Made by a program: the position numbers and the translations under genes
Shown: positions 27,415 through 36,042 of the stretch, piece after piece
How the letters are laid out: the number at the start of each line of letters is the position of its first letter
Position numbering within the stretch: the first letter of the stretch is position 1
Assembly (NCBI RefSeq): GCF_000934605.2
Contig: NZ_CP010897.2
Location: 4,650,001 to 4,714,000 of the forward strand
Direction: 5' to 3'
DNA from: Pandoraea vervacti
GTDB taxonomy: Bacteria; Pseudomonadota; Gammaproteobacteria; Burkholderiales; Burkholderiaceae
DNA: 64,000 bases
The notes under the pieces: model-generated
Database searches by the model: none
Seen by the model: the letters and a program-made list of their open reading frames with translations, nothing else
What the model was told of the DNA's origin: nothing

Positions 27415-28608
27415 TCAGCGCACTTTCACCGGCTCGGGCGCAATCTCGAAGACCTGACGCAGATAAGCCAGATAGGCGTCGTCGTCGCACATGTTCTTGC
27501 CCGGCGAGTCCGAGAGCTTCGCCACCGGCTGCCCGTTGCAGCGCACCATCTTGATGACGATTTGCAGCGGCTGATAACCGAGGTCATTGGTCAGGTTCGT
27601 GCCGACGCCGAAAGCCAGCTTGCAGCGATCGCGAAAGCGTTCGAACAGTTGCAGCACCTTCGGAATATCGAGGCCGTCCGAGAAGATCATGGTCTTGGTG
27701 TGCGCGTCGACACGGTTCTGCGCGTAATGCTCCAGCAGGCGTTCGCCCCAGGCGAACGGATCGCCGGAATCGTGACGCGCCCCGTCGAACAACTTGCAGA
27801 AGTACATATCGAAGTCGCGCAGGAAGGCGGACATGCCGTAGACGTCCGAGAGCGCAATGCCCAGGTCGCCCCGGTACTCCTTCGCCCAGGTCTCGAAGCC
27901 GAAGATCTGCGAGTCGCGCAGACGCGGTCCGAGCGCCTGACACGCCTGAAGATATTCATGCGCCATGGTGCCAAGCGGCGTCAGACCGAGCTTCGAGGCG
28001 TAGTACACGTTGCTCGTGCCCGCGAACTGCTCGCCAAGCTCGTCGCGCAACGTGTGGATCACTTCCTCGTGCCACTCCTTCGAGAAACGGCGGCGCGTCC
28101 CGTAATCGGCGATTTTGCAATCGCGATAATCCACGCGCTCGGCGAGCATGCAGATCTTGTCCTTCAGGCGCTGGCGCCCTTCCTCATACGCCGGGGTGCG
28201 CTGCGTGTTGCGGAAGTACACCTCGTTGACGATGGCAAGGACCGGAATCTCGAAAAGAATCGTGTGAAGCCATGGCCCCCGAATCGTGATGTCGATCTCG
28301 CCATTGCCTTTGGGCGACGGCTGCACGGTAATGTACTTCTCGTTCAGATGGAACAGGTCGAGAAAGTCGATGAAATCACTCTTGATGAAGCGCATCGCGC
28401 CGAGATAGTGCAGTTCCGACTCGGTAAAGCGCAAGCCGCACAGCAGACGAATCTCGTCGCGGATTTCGTCGACATAGGGTGTGAGGTCCACGCCCTCGGT
28501 GCGACACTTGAAGCGGTATTCGACCTGTGCGGCGGGGAAGTGATGCAGGACCACCTGCATCATCGTGAACTTGTAGAGATCGGTATCGAGCAGCGACGTG
28601 ATGATCAT
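27415..28608 (-). CDS. pncB: Nicotinate phosphoribosyltransferase
   Basis: Converts nicotinate and PRPP to nicotinate mononucleotide in NAD salvage. It is 397 residues from the ATG at 28608 (MIITSLLDTDLYKFTMMQ, the conserved PncB N-terminus). Other signatures are GTRRRFSKEWHEEV (with the phosphohistidine-region His), GTSNVYYASKLGLTPLGTMAHE and DGARHDSGDPFAWGERLL. It is divergent from fdxA, 293 bp apart. Confidence 0.96.
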   Translation of the reverse strand: MIITSLLDTDLYKFTMMQVVLHHFPAAQVEYRFKCRTEGVDLTPYVDEIRDEIRLLCGLRFTESELHYLGAMRFIKSDFIDFLDLFHLNEKYITVQPSPKGNGEIDITIRGPWLHTILFEIPVLAIVNEVYFRNTQRTPAYEEGRQRLKDKICMLAERVDYRDCKIADYGTRRRFSKEWHEEVIHTLRDELGEQFAGTSNVYYASKLGLTPLGTMAHEYLQACQALGPRLRDSQIFGFETWAKEYRGDLGIALSDVYGMSAFLRDFDMYFCKLFDGARHDSGDPFAWGERLLEHYAQNRVDAHTKTMIFSDGLDIPKVLQLFERFRDRCKLAFGVGTNLTNDLGYQPLQIVIKMVRCNGQPVAKLSDSPGKNMCDDDAYLAYLRQVFEIAPEPVKVR

Positions 28609-28840
28609 GACGACAGGCTCCGCTAGGAGCACTCACGAGAAAGCATCGAACGCTGCCACGCACGGGTGCATTCGCACATTCGCCAGGCAGCGCACAGGAA
28701 CATCGAACATCGTACCGCAAAGCGATGTCACGCATGACATCGCAACCCGATTCGCGACGCAGACGCCCGCCTCCCGACGGGGATGGGTCGTGCCGTTTTC
28801 AACGCCATTCGGCTCTCGCACCTGTGACGGCGGGCTGCGT

Positions 28841-28846
28841 TACAAT
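28841..28846 (+). promoter_or_regulatory. Probable -10 element of fdxA
   Basis: TACAAT lies 56 bp before the fdxA ATG. A matching -35 box is not clear. Nothing else was recognised in the 293-bp pncB-fdxA gap. Confidence 0.45.
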
Positions 28847-28901
28847 ACGCGTTTTAACGGCCGGTCGAAGCCGTTTCGCGCCCTACTCTGGAGTTGTTGG
28901 C

Positions 28902-29225
28902 ATGACGCACGTTGTCACCGAAAGCTGCATCAAGTGTAAATTCACCGACTGTGTGGACGTTTGCCCCGTGGACTGCTTCCGCGAAGGCCCGAACTTTCTG
29001 TCCATCGATCCGGACGAGTGCATCGATTGCGCGGTCTGCGTGGCCGAATGCCCGGTGAATGCCATTTATGCCGAAGAGGACGTGCCGGGCGACCAGCAGC
29101 AATTCATTGCACTGAACGCCGAGCTCTCGCCGAACTGGCCGAGCATCACCAAGACGAAGCCGTCGCTGCCGGACGCCGACGACTGGAAGGACGTCAAGGA
29201 AAAGCTGCATCTGCTCGAGCGCTAA
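28902..29225 (+). CDS. fdxA: 7Fe ferredoxin FdxA
   Basis: A 107-residue [3Fe-4S][4Fe-4S] electron carrier. It starts MTHVVTESCIKCKFTDCVDV, with CPVDC next, and the second cluster motif CIDCAVCVAECP. The C-terminal part ends LHLLER and is typical of the FdxA group common in proteobacteria. A TGGAG ribosome site lies before the ATG. The redox partner is not evident from the neighbours. Confidence 0.96.
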   Translation: MTHVVTESCIKCKFTDCVDVCPVDCFREGPNFLSIDPDECIDCAVCVAECPVNAIYAEEDVPGDQQQFIALNAELSPNWPSITKTKPSLPDADDWKDVKEKLHLLER

Positions 29226-29308
29226 TCGACGTCGGACCGAACGCCGGGCCGCAAGCGTGACTCTGGCGGCTTTCGCACTGTGAACGCAGAAAAAGTGCGC
29301 TCAGAGTG

Positions 29309-29338
29309 TTGACAGTGTGTAAAAACCGCCACTATAAT
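29309..29338 (+). promoter_or_regulatory. Strong promoter of tRNA-Asn
   Basis: TTGACA (29309-29314) and TATAAT (29333-29338), both exact consensus, are separated by 18 bp. Transcription would start near 29345, about 9 bp before the first tRNA. Confidence 0.85.
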
Positions 29339-29353
29339 CGCTTTCTCTTTTGA

Positions 29354-29429
29354 TCCCCGATAGCTCAGTTGGTAGAGCGCCGGACTGTTAATCCGTAGGT
29401 CCCTGGTTCGAGCCCAGGTCGGGGAGCCA
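29354..29429 (+). tRNA. tRNA-Asn (GUU), first copy
   Basis: A full cloverleaf: acceptor TCCCCGA pairs with TCGGGGA, D arm AGCTCAGTTGGTAGAGC, anticodon stem with loop CTGTTAA (anticodon GTT at 29387-29389), T arm with GGTTCGAGCC, discriminator G and encoded CCA at 29427-29429. It follows the consensus promoter at 29309. Confidence 0.98.
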
Positions 29430-29446
29430 AGAATACCGAAGCGATG

Positions 29447-29472
29447 GCCTCGCTCCCGCGAGGCTTTTGTTT
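29447..29472 (+). terminator. Terminator between the two tRNA-Asn genes
   Basis: A 7-bp stem (gcctcgc / gcgaggc), 4-nt loop and a TTTTGTTTT tail. It implies that the first tRNA can be made alone, with the second from read-through or its own promoter. Confidence 0.8.
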
Positions 29473-29515
29473 TAGTCGATGCGCCGTAACAGCGGTGCGT
29501 GACTGCCAAGTTTGA

Positions 29516-29591
29516 TCCTCGATAGCTCAGTCGGTAGAGCGCCGGACTGTTAATCCGTAGGTCCCTGGTTCGAGCCCAGGTCGAGGAGCCA
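29516..29591 (+). tRNA. tRNA-Asn (GUU), second copy
   Basis: Nearly identical to the first copy. The acceptor differs at one compensated pair (TCCTCGA / TCGAGGA) and the D loop has one T-to-C change. Anticodon GTT is at 29549-29551 and CCA is encoded at 29589-29591. The paired change shows selection on folding after duplication. Confidence 0.98.
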
Positions 29592-29598
29592 AAACACG

Positions 29599-29627
29599 AA
29601 AAAGCCCGTCTTTGACGGGCTTTTTTG
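29599..29627. terminator. Terminator after tRNA-Asn 2, also facing oxlT
   Basis: A 7-bp GC stem (gcccgtc / gacgggc) with TTT loop, flanked by an A-run and a T-run, so it can act on both strands. The oxlT-like gene ends 160 bp further on in the opposite direction. Confidence 0.88.
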
Positions 29628-29786
29628 TTGTCTGCGACATAAGCGACCCCGTATTCCGCCCGCGCCTTGCCGCGCACCGCACCAACGCGCTCACCTACCG
29701 ACGCGCCAAAGAAAACGGGGCGCACTCAGGCGCCCCGCGTTCACATCGAGACCCACCGAACGTCTTCACCGTCCGCAGCCGAAAAC

Positions 29787-31112
29787 TCACTCGCTCGCGG
29801 GCGCACCGATGGCAACCGACGGGCTCGGCGAAGTCTTCGTGCTGTGGCTGTTCTCGGCTTCGATCCAACGGCGACGCATCGGGGCGAGCACGAACTTCGC
29901 CCCCACAGCCGCCACGATGCTGATGCTCGCCGCCGCAATGAATACGCGATCCCAGTGACCGCCGACCGCCAGCACCGAAGCCAGCGGCACCAGCAAGGCA
30001 GCCGTGCCCTTGGCGGTGTACAGCGTACCGGCATTGGACGCCGCATTTTTGCTGCCAAATGTGTCCGCGCACAGCGCCGGGAAGATCGAGAAAATTTCGC
30101 CCCAGCACAGGAAGGTCATCGCTGCGAAGAACACGAACATGTACGGGTTCTGACCGAAGTGCATCAGGCCGAGCATCGCCACACCTTCCCCAAGGAAGAT
30201 GATGAACATGGCATTCTCGCGACCGATCTTGTCGGAGACGAAGCCGCACAGCGGACGCGTAAAGCCGTTGCACAGGTTGTCGATCGACAGGGTCATCGTC
30301 AGCAGCGGCAGTGTGGCGCCGAACAGCGTCATGGGCATCGACGCAATGCCGTAGTCCTTCGCGATCGGGCCGATCTGGGCCGTCGCCATCAGACCGCCGG
30401 CGGCCACGGCAACGAAGCAGATGTAGATCACCCAGAACACCGGCGTGCGAATCATCTGGCCCGACGTGTAATCCTGCTTGGTCGCCAGATTGCGTCGCGA
30501 CACGGTCGCCCCCTTCGGCGCACGCGGCTTGACCAGCAGCAGCGCAAGGATGAAGATCGCCACGCCCTGCACGATACCGAAGTTGAAGAACGCCGCCTCG
30601 TACCCCGACGAACGAATCATGTTCGCAATCGGAATCACCGTGATGGCCGCGCCGGCGCCGAAGCCCGCGGCGGTCAGCCCCGCTGCGAGACCGCGCTTGT
30701 CCGGAAACCACTTCAGCGCATTACCCACGCAGGTGCCATACACGCAACCCGCACCGATCCCTGCGATGACCGCCGCCGTGTACAGCACGGTCAGCGATTC
30801 GGCGTAGGAATACATGATCCACGACAGGCCCACGCAAACCGCGCCGCCCGCGACCACGGGACGCGGACCGAAGCGATCCACCAGCCAGCCCTCGATCGGC
30901 ACCAGCCACGTTTCCACCACGATGAAGATCGAGAACGCCACCTGAATGGCCGCCACGCCCCAATGGTGCTTTGCCTCCATCGGTTCGACGAACAATGTCC
31001 ACGAATATTGCAGATTGGCCACAAGGCCCATACAGATAATGCCGATCACCAGTTGTGACCAGCGCCCTCCCAGAAAAGAGGTCTTCTCCTCCGGTTGCGC
31101 AGCTGCTTGCAT
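29787..31112 (-). CDS. oxlT: OxlT-type oxalate/formate MFS antiporter
   Basis: A 12-helix major facilitator, 441 residues from the ATG at 31112 (MQAAAQPEEK), which follows a perfect AGGAGG by 8 bp; the open frame upstream to 31664 is non-coding. Typical segments are WSQLVIGIICMGLVANLQYSWTLF (split over helix 1), VDRFGPRPVV, GIGAGCVYGTCVGNALKWFPDKRGLAAGL and GFVSDKIGRENAM. OxlT exchanges oxalate for formate; another small carboxylate is possible because no oxalyl-CoA decarboxylase or formyl-CoA transferase lies nearby. Confidence 0.85.
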   Translation of the reverse strand: MQAAAQPEEKTSFLGGRWSQLVIGIICMGLVANLQYSWTLFVEPMEAKHHWGVAAIQVAFSIFIVVETWLVPIEGWLVDRFGPRPVVAGGAVCVGLSWIMYSYAESLTVLYTAAVIAGIGAGCVYGTCVGNALKWFPDKRGLAAGLTAAGFGAGAAITVIPIANMIRSSGYEAAFFNFGIVQGVAIFILALLLVKPRAPKGATVSRRNLATKQDYTSGQMIRTPVFWVIYICFVAVAAGGLMATAQIGPIAKDYGIASMPMTLFGATLPLLTMTLSIDNLCNGFTRPLCGFVSDKIGRENAMFIIFLGEGVAMLGLMHFGQNPYMFVFFAAMTFLCWGEIFSIFPALCADTFGSKNAASNAGTLYTAKGTAALLVPLASVLAVGGHWDRVFIAAASISIVAAVGAKFVLAPMRRRWIEAENSHSTKTSPSPSVAIGAPASE

Positions 31113-32138
31113 GACTTGCCTCCTGTTCCTGTCAGACGATTGACGTCGGCCCGCGATTCGTTGTGCGGTGCCCGACGCCATCGCGTGCGGCCGCGCGCCC
31201 CACAAAGGGATTCGCGCAGACGGCACGCCTCCTGGCGTTGCGTGCGGCTCATGCGTGGCCGCTTGATCGCGGAGCGCTGCCTGGCGGCAGGCTCGCAGGG
31301 CTTGTGCCCCGGCTGACTGACACTCGGAAGTGCCAAGGGACACTTCCGGCCCCCACTTCGGCGCGGCGACGCAGACTTTTTGGGAAGCCCACGCCGGCAA
31401 GTTGCCGACTGCCGAAGGGAGACTGGTGATGCAAATTCGAGTGCGGACCGGCTTGCGCTGTCGGCGTATCACGATGGACCGCATGGATCGCATCGCAAGC
31501 CTGGCCCTATCACTCAGGCGGGCGCGCCTCGCGGACGCGTAATCGCCGGATCGCCCGCCCACGGCTGGCAGCGGGGAGATGAGGAACGCCCCAGCACACG
31601 AACAACTTCCGTGAACACTGAAGGCGGATACGACAAGGCAGCCGGTGCGCGACAAACGTCGCACGAAGACTGCCCGAAAGGAAATGCGTGCTTACCCAAC
31701 TGATGTCTCCGATGAATGCCGTGCCGCCTCGACCCGATCGAGTTTTCCCCCGGCGATGTCACGGGAGCACGACGGGTCGTTTCGACACTCTGAATCTGAT
31801 ATACAAGATTCAATATATCGAATTAAGTATTTTTTATGGTTCCAAAATTAGTCGATGGCCGGAGCACTGTCAACCCGAGAGCGCCCTCATGGGCGTGCCG
31901 GACGTGTCAGGCCAGCCTCGGAGGCGTCGCTTGAAATGCCCCGGAGGTAAGCGCTCGATAACCCGCAAACCAAGACAGACCGCGCTGTTGCGAGGGGGGA
32001 TGCTTCAGATCGACAGTCGGGCTACCCGTGGCGGATGAATGCCACCGGGTAGCGAGGTCAGGGAAAACGATGAGAGTTTGACGGGTCTTGACCGCCCTCG
32101 GGCAACGTCGATCCAGGCGACCAGGCCGCTCCAGCCGA
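31113..32138. other. 1-kb intergenic region upstream of oxlT
   Basis: I find no convincing gene in this unusually long gap. It holds several small structures: an inverted repeat ggaagtg/cacttcc at 31326-31347, an AT-rich island at about 31790-31855 with an inverted repeat gaatct/agattc (31792-31811), a long hairpin at 32021-32053, and a 9-bp tandem array that runs into the downstream GntR gene. The AT-rich island, far below the base composition of the surroundings, is the best candidate for an oxlT control region, although it is 680 bp from the start codon. Confidence 0.5.
32021..32053. terminator. Long hairpin downstream of the GlcC-like gene
   Basis: Arms gctacccgtggc and gccaccgggtagc pair over 12 bp with one bulged C and an 8-nt loop. 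No T-run follows on either strand. It may end the GlcC-like transcript (minus) or be a processing site. Confidence 0.4.
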
Positions 32139-32155
32139 TCAGGCCGATTCAGTCG
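32111..32155. repeat. Degenerate 9-bp tandem array across a stop codon
   Basis: Five units (atccaggcg, accaggccg, ctccagccg, atcaggccg, attcagtcg) straddle the stop codon of the GlcC-like gene at 32139-32141. Confidence 0.65.
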
Positions 32156-32984
32156 GATCGCCGGAATTGTTCCGGATGAACGTCAGATGCTCATGCAGCG
32201 ACCGCTGCGCGCTGCCGACATCGTGCGACGCGACAGCATGAAAAATGCGGCGGTGCTGGTCGATAAGTTCCGCCAGATCTGCCCCATGTCCGACAATCGC
32301 GCGGTAATTGTCGACGACCGATCCGCGCAGCAACTCGAAGATCGCGTGCATCAGATGCACCAGCACGAGGTTGTGCGTGGCCTCCGCGAGCGCCAGATGA
32401 AAGTGCGCGTCGAGTTCGGGCACACGGGTCAGGAGCGACTGCCCCCGGGCATCTCCCTCGCCGTCGAGTCCGTCGCGCCCGGCCGCGTAGGCGGTTTCCA
32501 GCGCTTCGAGCGCCTGCGACAGACGTGCAATATCCTCGGGCGTGGCACGTTCGGCAGCCAGTTCCACGGCTTTGGCTTCGAGCACTTCGCGCATTTCCAG
32601 TACATCGTCCACAGTCTTGCTGTGACGGGACATCAACTGCGACAGCGGCTCGGCGAGCAGCGGCTGACTGGCATTGGCGACCAGATAACCGCCGCCTGCG
32701 CGGCCGACGATCAGCCCGCGCGACTCCAGCCGCAACAGCGCTTCGCGCAGCGACGGACGCGACACGCCCATCTGCTGCGCCAGATCGCGCTCGGACGGCA
32801 ACGCGGAGCCCGGCGCGAGCCGACCTTCGACGACCATCGTCTCCAGTTGCTCGTAGACCATGTCGGACAGACGCAGGCGTGGGGGCGGCGTGACCGGCGC
32901 AAAACTGGCGGTGGCCCCCGACGCCCCGTTGGATTCACTGGCGGAAAGCGTAGACATAGGCAAGGACGACTCGTTGGACGGCAT
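32139..32984 (-). CDS. GntR/FadR-family regulator, GlcC-like
   Basis: A 281-residue FadR-subfamily repressor or activator. A disordered N-terminus is followed by the winged helix (about 40-105, with LPSERDLAQQMGVSRPSLREALLRLESRGLI) and a ligand-binding FCD domain whose metal-site His residues lie in HFHLALAEATHN and DQHRRIFHAVASHD. It is divergent from glcDEF with palindromic sites between, so it likely controls glycolate oxidase in response to a hydroxyacid. The ATG at 32957 is another possible start. Confidence 0.85.
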   Translation of the reverse strand: MPSNESSLPMSTLSASESNGASGATASFAPVTPPPRLRLSDMVYEQLETMVVEGRLAPGSALPSERDLAQQMGVSRPSLREALLRLESRGLIVGRAGGGYLVANASQPLLAEPLSQLMSRHSKTVDDVLEMREVLEAKAVELAAERATPEDIARLSQALEALETAYAAGRDGLDGEGDARGQSLLTRVPELDAHFHLALAEATHNLVLVHLMHAIFELLRGSVVDNYRAIVGHGADLAELIDQHRRIFHAVASHDVGSAQRSLHEHLTFIRNNSGDPTESA

Positions 32985-33160
32985 GTCGGCTTCGGTTCTC
33001 AACAGAAAAATCACAGACGCCACGATACAGGATGCGGTTCGGCTTCGGGTGTGCCCGCCCCACCGCCCTGCCCAGGCGTGACTAGAGGATCTTCCTCAAA
33101 TTTAGGGTTAACCCGGTAGTCGAAATCGGATCATTCCCTTTACGATGACGTCATCCGACA

Positions 33161-33186
33161 ACTGGTCGACCAGTCTACCAGTAGAC
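33161..33186. promoter_or_regulatory. Two palindromic operator candidates between the GlcC-like gene and glcD
   Basis: actggtcgaccagt (33161-33174) is a perfect 14-bp palindrome with TGGTC/GACCA halves, the half-site type known for LldR/GlcC-like regulators. It is overlapped by gtctac-ca-gtagac (33173-33186), a 6-bp inverted repeat. They lie 53-78 bp before glcD. Confidence 0.6.
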
Positions 33187-33238
33187 CAACGACAGTGAAC
33201 TGTCATTACACGTCAACGATCGTCCGAGAGCAAGCCCA

Positions 33239-34891
33239 ATGGGATCGAATGTGTCGTCCGCTGCCAGTCAGCGTCATCACCCCGATAGTCACACCCGCGA
33301 GTTGGACGGCGAGTCAGATCCGGCGCGCCATCCGCAGACGGTTACCCCGTCAGCGTCGTCCGCAGTCACGGCCACCGCGCCCCACACACCCGCCGCCGAA
33401 TCCGCTGCCGAACCTGTATTCGACGCGTTGACCGACGCCACCCGCGCGGCCCGTCTCGCCGCCTTGCGCGCCGCAGTGCCCGACGCCCAGTGGCTCACCG
33501 ATCGCGAGCAGATCACGCCGTACGAGTGCGATGGTCTGGCCGCTTACCGCAAGCTTCCGCTCGCGGTGGTGCTGCCCGCCGACGAAGACCAAGTCTGCCG
33601 CATCTTGCGAGCGTGCCACGCACACGGCGTTCCTGTTGTGCCACGTGGGGCGGGCACGGGCCTGTCCGGCGGCGCCATGCCGATTACCGACGGCATCGTG
33701 CTCTCGCTGGCGAAGTTCAAGCGCATTCTCGACGTCGACGCCTATGCCCGCACCGCGACCGTGCAGCCGGGCGTGCGCAACCTCGCCGTCTCCGAAGCCG
33801 CCGCGCCGTATGGCCTCTATTACGCCCCCGACCCTTCGTCCCAGATCGCCTGCACCATCGGCGGCAACGTCTCCGAGAATTCGGGCGGCGTGCACTGCCT
33901 GAAGTACGGGCTCACCGTGCACAACGTGCTGCGTGTGCGCGCGGTGACGATGGACGGCGAGATCGTCGAGTTCGGCTCCCATGCGCTGGATTCGCCCGGC
34001 CTCGATCTGCTTTCGGTCTTCATCGGCAGCGAGGGCATGTTCTGCGTCGTGACCGAGGTCACTGTGAAGCTCGTGCCCAAGCCGCAAGTCCAGCAAGTCA
34101 TCATGGCGAGCTTCGACGACGTGCAAGCCGGTGGCGACGCCGTCGCGGCGATCATCGCGGCGGGCATCATCCCGGCGGGTCTGGAAATGATGGACAAACC
34201 GGCCACGCAAGCCGTGGAAGAGTTCGTGCACGCCGGCTACGACCTCGACGCCGCGGCCATCCTGCTGTGCGAGTCCGACGGCACGCCGGAGGAGGTCGCC
34301 GAAGAGATCGCTCGCGTATCGGCCGTGCTGCGCGCGTCCGGCGCCACCCGCATTCAGGTCTCGACCTCCGAGGCCGAACGGCTGCGCTTCTGGTCCGGTC
34401 GCAAGAACGCCTTCCCCGCCGCCGGGCGCATCTCGCCCGACTATTACTGCATGGACGGCACCATCCCGCGCCGCACGATCGGCACGCTACTCAAGCGCAT
34501 CGAAGCGATGGAGGTGCAATACGGGCTGCGCTGCATCAACGTCTTTCATGCGGGCGACGGCAACATGCATCCGCTGATTCTCTTCAACGGCAACGACCTC
34601 GACGAATGGCACCGCGCCGAAGCCTTTGGCAGCGACATTCTCGAGGCCTGTGTGGAGCTGGGCGGCACGGTGACGGGCGAGCACGGTGTGGGCATCGAGA
34701 AGATCAACTCGATGTGCGTGCAGTTCTCGCCGGAAGAGCGCGACGCATTCTTCGCCGTGAAGCGTGCCTTCGACCCCGCCGGATTGCTTAACGCCGACAA
34801 GGCGATCCCCACGCGCGCGCGCTGTGCCGAATACGGCAAGCTGCATGTGCGCGGCGGACTGTTGCCCCACCCCGATTTGCCGAGGTTCTGA
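33239..34891 (+). CDS. glcD: Glycolate oxidase subunit GlcD (FAD-linked)
   Basis: The FAD subunit of glycolate oxidase, 550 residues, about 50 longer than E. coli GlcD because of a Ser/Thr/Ala-rich N-terminal extension. The FAD domain holds PYECDGLAAYRKLPLAVVLP, PRGAGTGLSGGAMP, GLYYAPDPSSQIACTIGGN and GLTVHNVLR. The C-terminal domain has FHAGDGNMHPLILF and TGEHGVGIEK. Its stop overlaps the glcE start by one base (TGATG). If the extension is not real, a later start is possible, but no better ribosome site was seen. Confidence 0.93.
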   Translation: MGSNVSSAASQRHHPDSHTRELDGESDPARHPQTVTPSASSAVTATAPHTPAAESAAEPVFDALTDATRAARLAALRAAVPDAQWLTDREQITPYECDGLAAYRKLPLAVVLPADEDQVCRILRACHAHGVPVVPRGAGTGLSGGAMPITDGIVLSLAKFKRILDVDAYARTATVQPGVRNLAVSEAAAPYGLYYAPDPSSQIACTIGGNVSENSGGVHCLKYGLTVHNVLRVRAVTMDGEIVEFGSHALDSPGLDLLSVFIGSEGMFCVVTEVTVKLVPKPQVQQVIMASFDDVQAGGDAVAAIIAAGIIPAGLEMMDKPATQAVEEFVHAGYDLDAAAILLCESDGTPEEVAEEIARVSAVLRASGATRIQVSTSEAERLRFWSGRKNAFPAAGRISPDYYCMDGTIPRRTIGTLLKRIEAMEVQYGLRCINVFHAGDGNMHPLILFNGNDLDEWHRAEAFGSDILEACVELGGTVTGEHGVGIEKINSMCVQFSPEERDAFFAVKRAFDPAGLLNADKAIPTRARCAEYGKLHVRGGLLPHPDLPRF

Positions 34892-36024
34892 TGTCGCAAG
34901 TCCCCCCCATCACATCGTCAGACATGCAAGCGAGCGCCGCCGCCCAGGCCCTTGCGGCGATTCGCGAGCGTGTGCTCGCCGCCACGGCCAGCGGCACGCC
35001 GCTCGACATTCACGGCGGCAATACGAAGCGCTGGTACGGCGAGACGCCGAGCGGCGAGCCGCTCGACATGCGCGCCTATCGCGGCATCGTGTCGTACGAC
35101 CCGGCCGAGCTCGTCATCACCGCGCGCGCGGGCACGCCGCTCGCCGAGATCGAAGCCGCACTGGCCGAGCGCTCGCAGATGCTGCCGTTCGAGCCGCCGC
35201 ATTTCGGCGCCGGCGCCACGCTCGGCGGCTGCATTGCCGCCGGACTCGCCGGGCCGCGCCGCCCGCACGTGGGCGCGCCGCGCGACTTCGTGCTCGGCGC
35301 TGTCGTCATGAACGGTCACGGACAAGTCCTGCATTTTGGCGGACAGGTGATGAAAAACGTCGCGGGTTACGACGTCTCGCGTGTTCTCGCCGGCGCCCTG
35401 GGCACGCTTGGCGTGCTGCTCGAACTCTCGATCAAGGTGTTGCCGTGCCCGGTCGCCGAAGCCACGCTGCGCTTCGCAATGACACAGACCCAGGCGATCG
35501 ATCAGCTCAACCGCTGGGGCGGTCAGCCGCTGCCGCTGATGGGTTCGGCATGGCATGACGGTGTACTGAGCGTACGTCTTGGGGGCGCGGCGGCCGCCAT
35601 CGATGCGGCCCGGGCGACGATGGGCGGTCATCACGTCGACGCCATCGAAGCGCATGCGTTCTGGGCGTCGCTGCGCGAACAGACGCATCCGTTCTTCGCC
35701 AGCGCGCCCGTGCAGGGAGACGGCGAGCCGCTGTGGCGCCTGTCGGTACCGCCCACGACACCCCCGCTGGCGCATGGCGACGAGCATCTGATCGAATGGG
35801 GCGGCGCGCAGCGCTGGTGGATCACACAGCGCCCTGCTGCCGACATCCGCGCAATCGCCGCAGCGCTCGGCGGGCATGCTACGCTGTTTCGCCACGGCAA
35901 CAAGTCGGCGGGTGCGGCAAGCGTTTTCACACCGCAACCGGCGGCACTGCAGGCGATCGGCGAGCGTCTTCAACAAGCATTCGATCCGAGCCGCATCTTC
36001 AACCGTCATCGGTTGTACCGGTAA
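34891..36024 (+). CDS. glcE: Glycolate oxidase subunit GlcE
   Basis: The second FAD-binding subunit, 377 residues. It has the FAD-type PCMH fold (LDIHGGNTKRWYG, FEPPHFGAGATLGGCIAAGLAGP, GQVMKNVAGYDVSRVLAGALGTLG) but lacks the long C-terminal FAD-oxidase domain of GlcD. It starts on the glcD stop codon and is followed 18 bp later by glcF, the standard glcDEF order. Confidence 0.94.
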   Translation: MSQVPPITSSDMQASAAAQALAAIRERVLAATASGTPLDIHGGNTKRWYGETPSGEPLDMRAYRGIVSYDPAELVITARAGTPLAEIEAALAERSQMLPFEPPHFGAGATLGGCIAAGLAGPRRPHVGAPRDFVLGAVVMNGHGQVLHFGGQVMKNVAGYDVSRVLAGALGTLGVLLELSIKVLPCPVAEATLRFAMTQTQAIDQLNRWGGQPLPLMGSAWHDGVLSVRLGGAAAAIDAARATMGGHHVDAIEAHAFWASLREQTHPFFASAPVQGDGEPLWRLSVPPTTPPLAHGDEHLIEWGGAQRWWITQRPAADIRAIAAALGGHATLFRHGNKSAGAASVFTPQPAALQAIGERLQQAFDPSRIFNRHRLYR

Positions 36025-36042
36025 ATCGCTAATTTCAGAACG

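Noticed and set aside
31113..31664. A 184-residue N-terminal extension of the OxlT-like protein
   Set aside because: A perfect AGGAGG stands before the ATG at 31112 and the upstream frame is low complexity and not membrane-like.
31330..31703. Small open frames in the 1-kb gap before oxlT
   Set aside because: No ribosome site, no domain and atypical amino-acid make-up; kept only as unexplained DNA.
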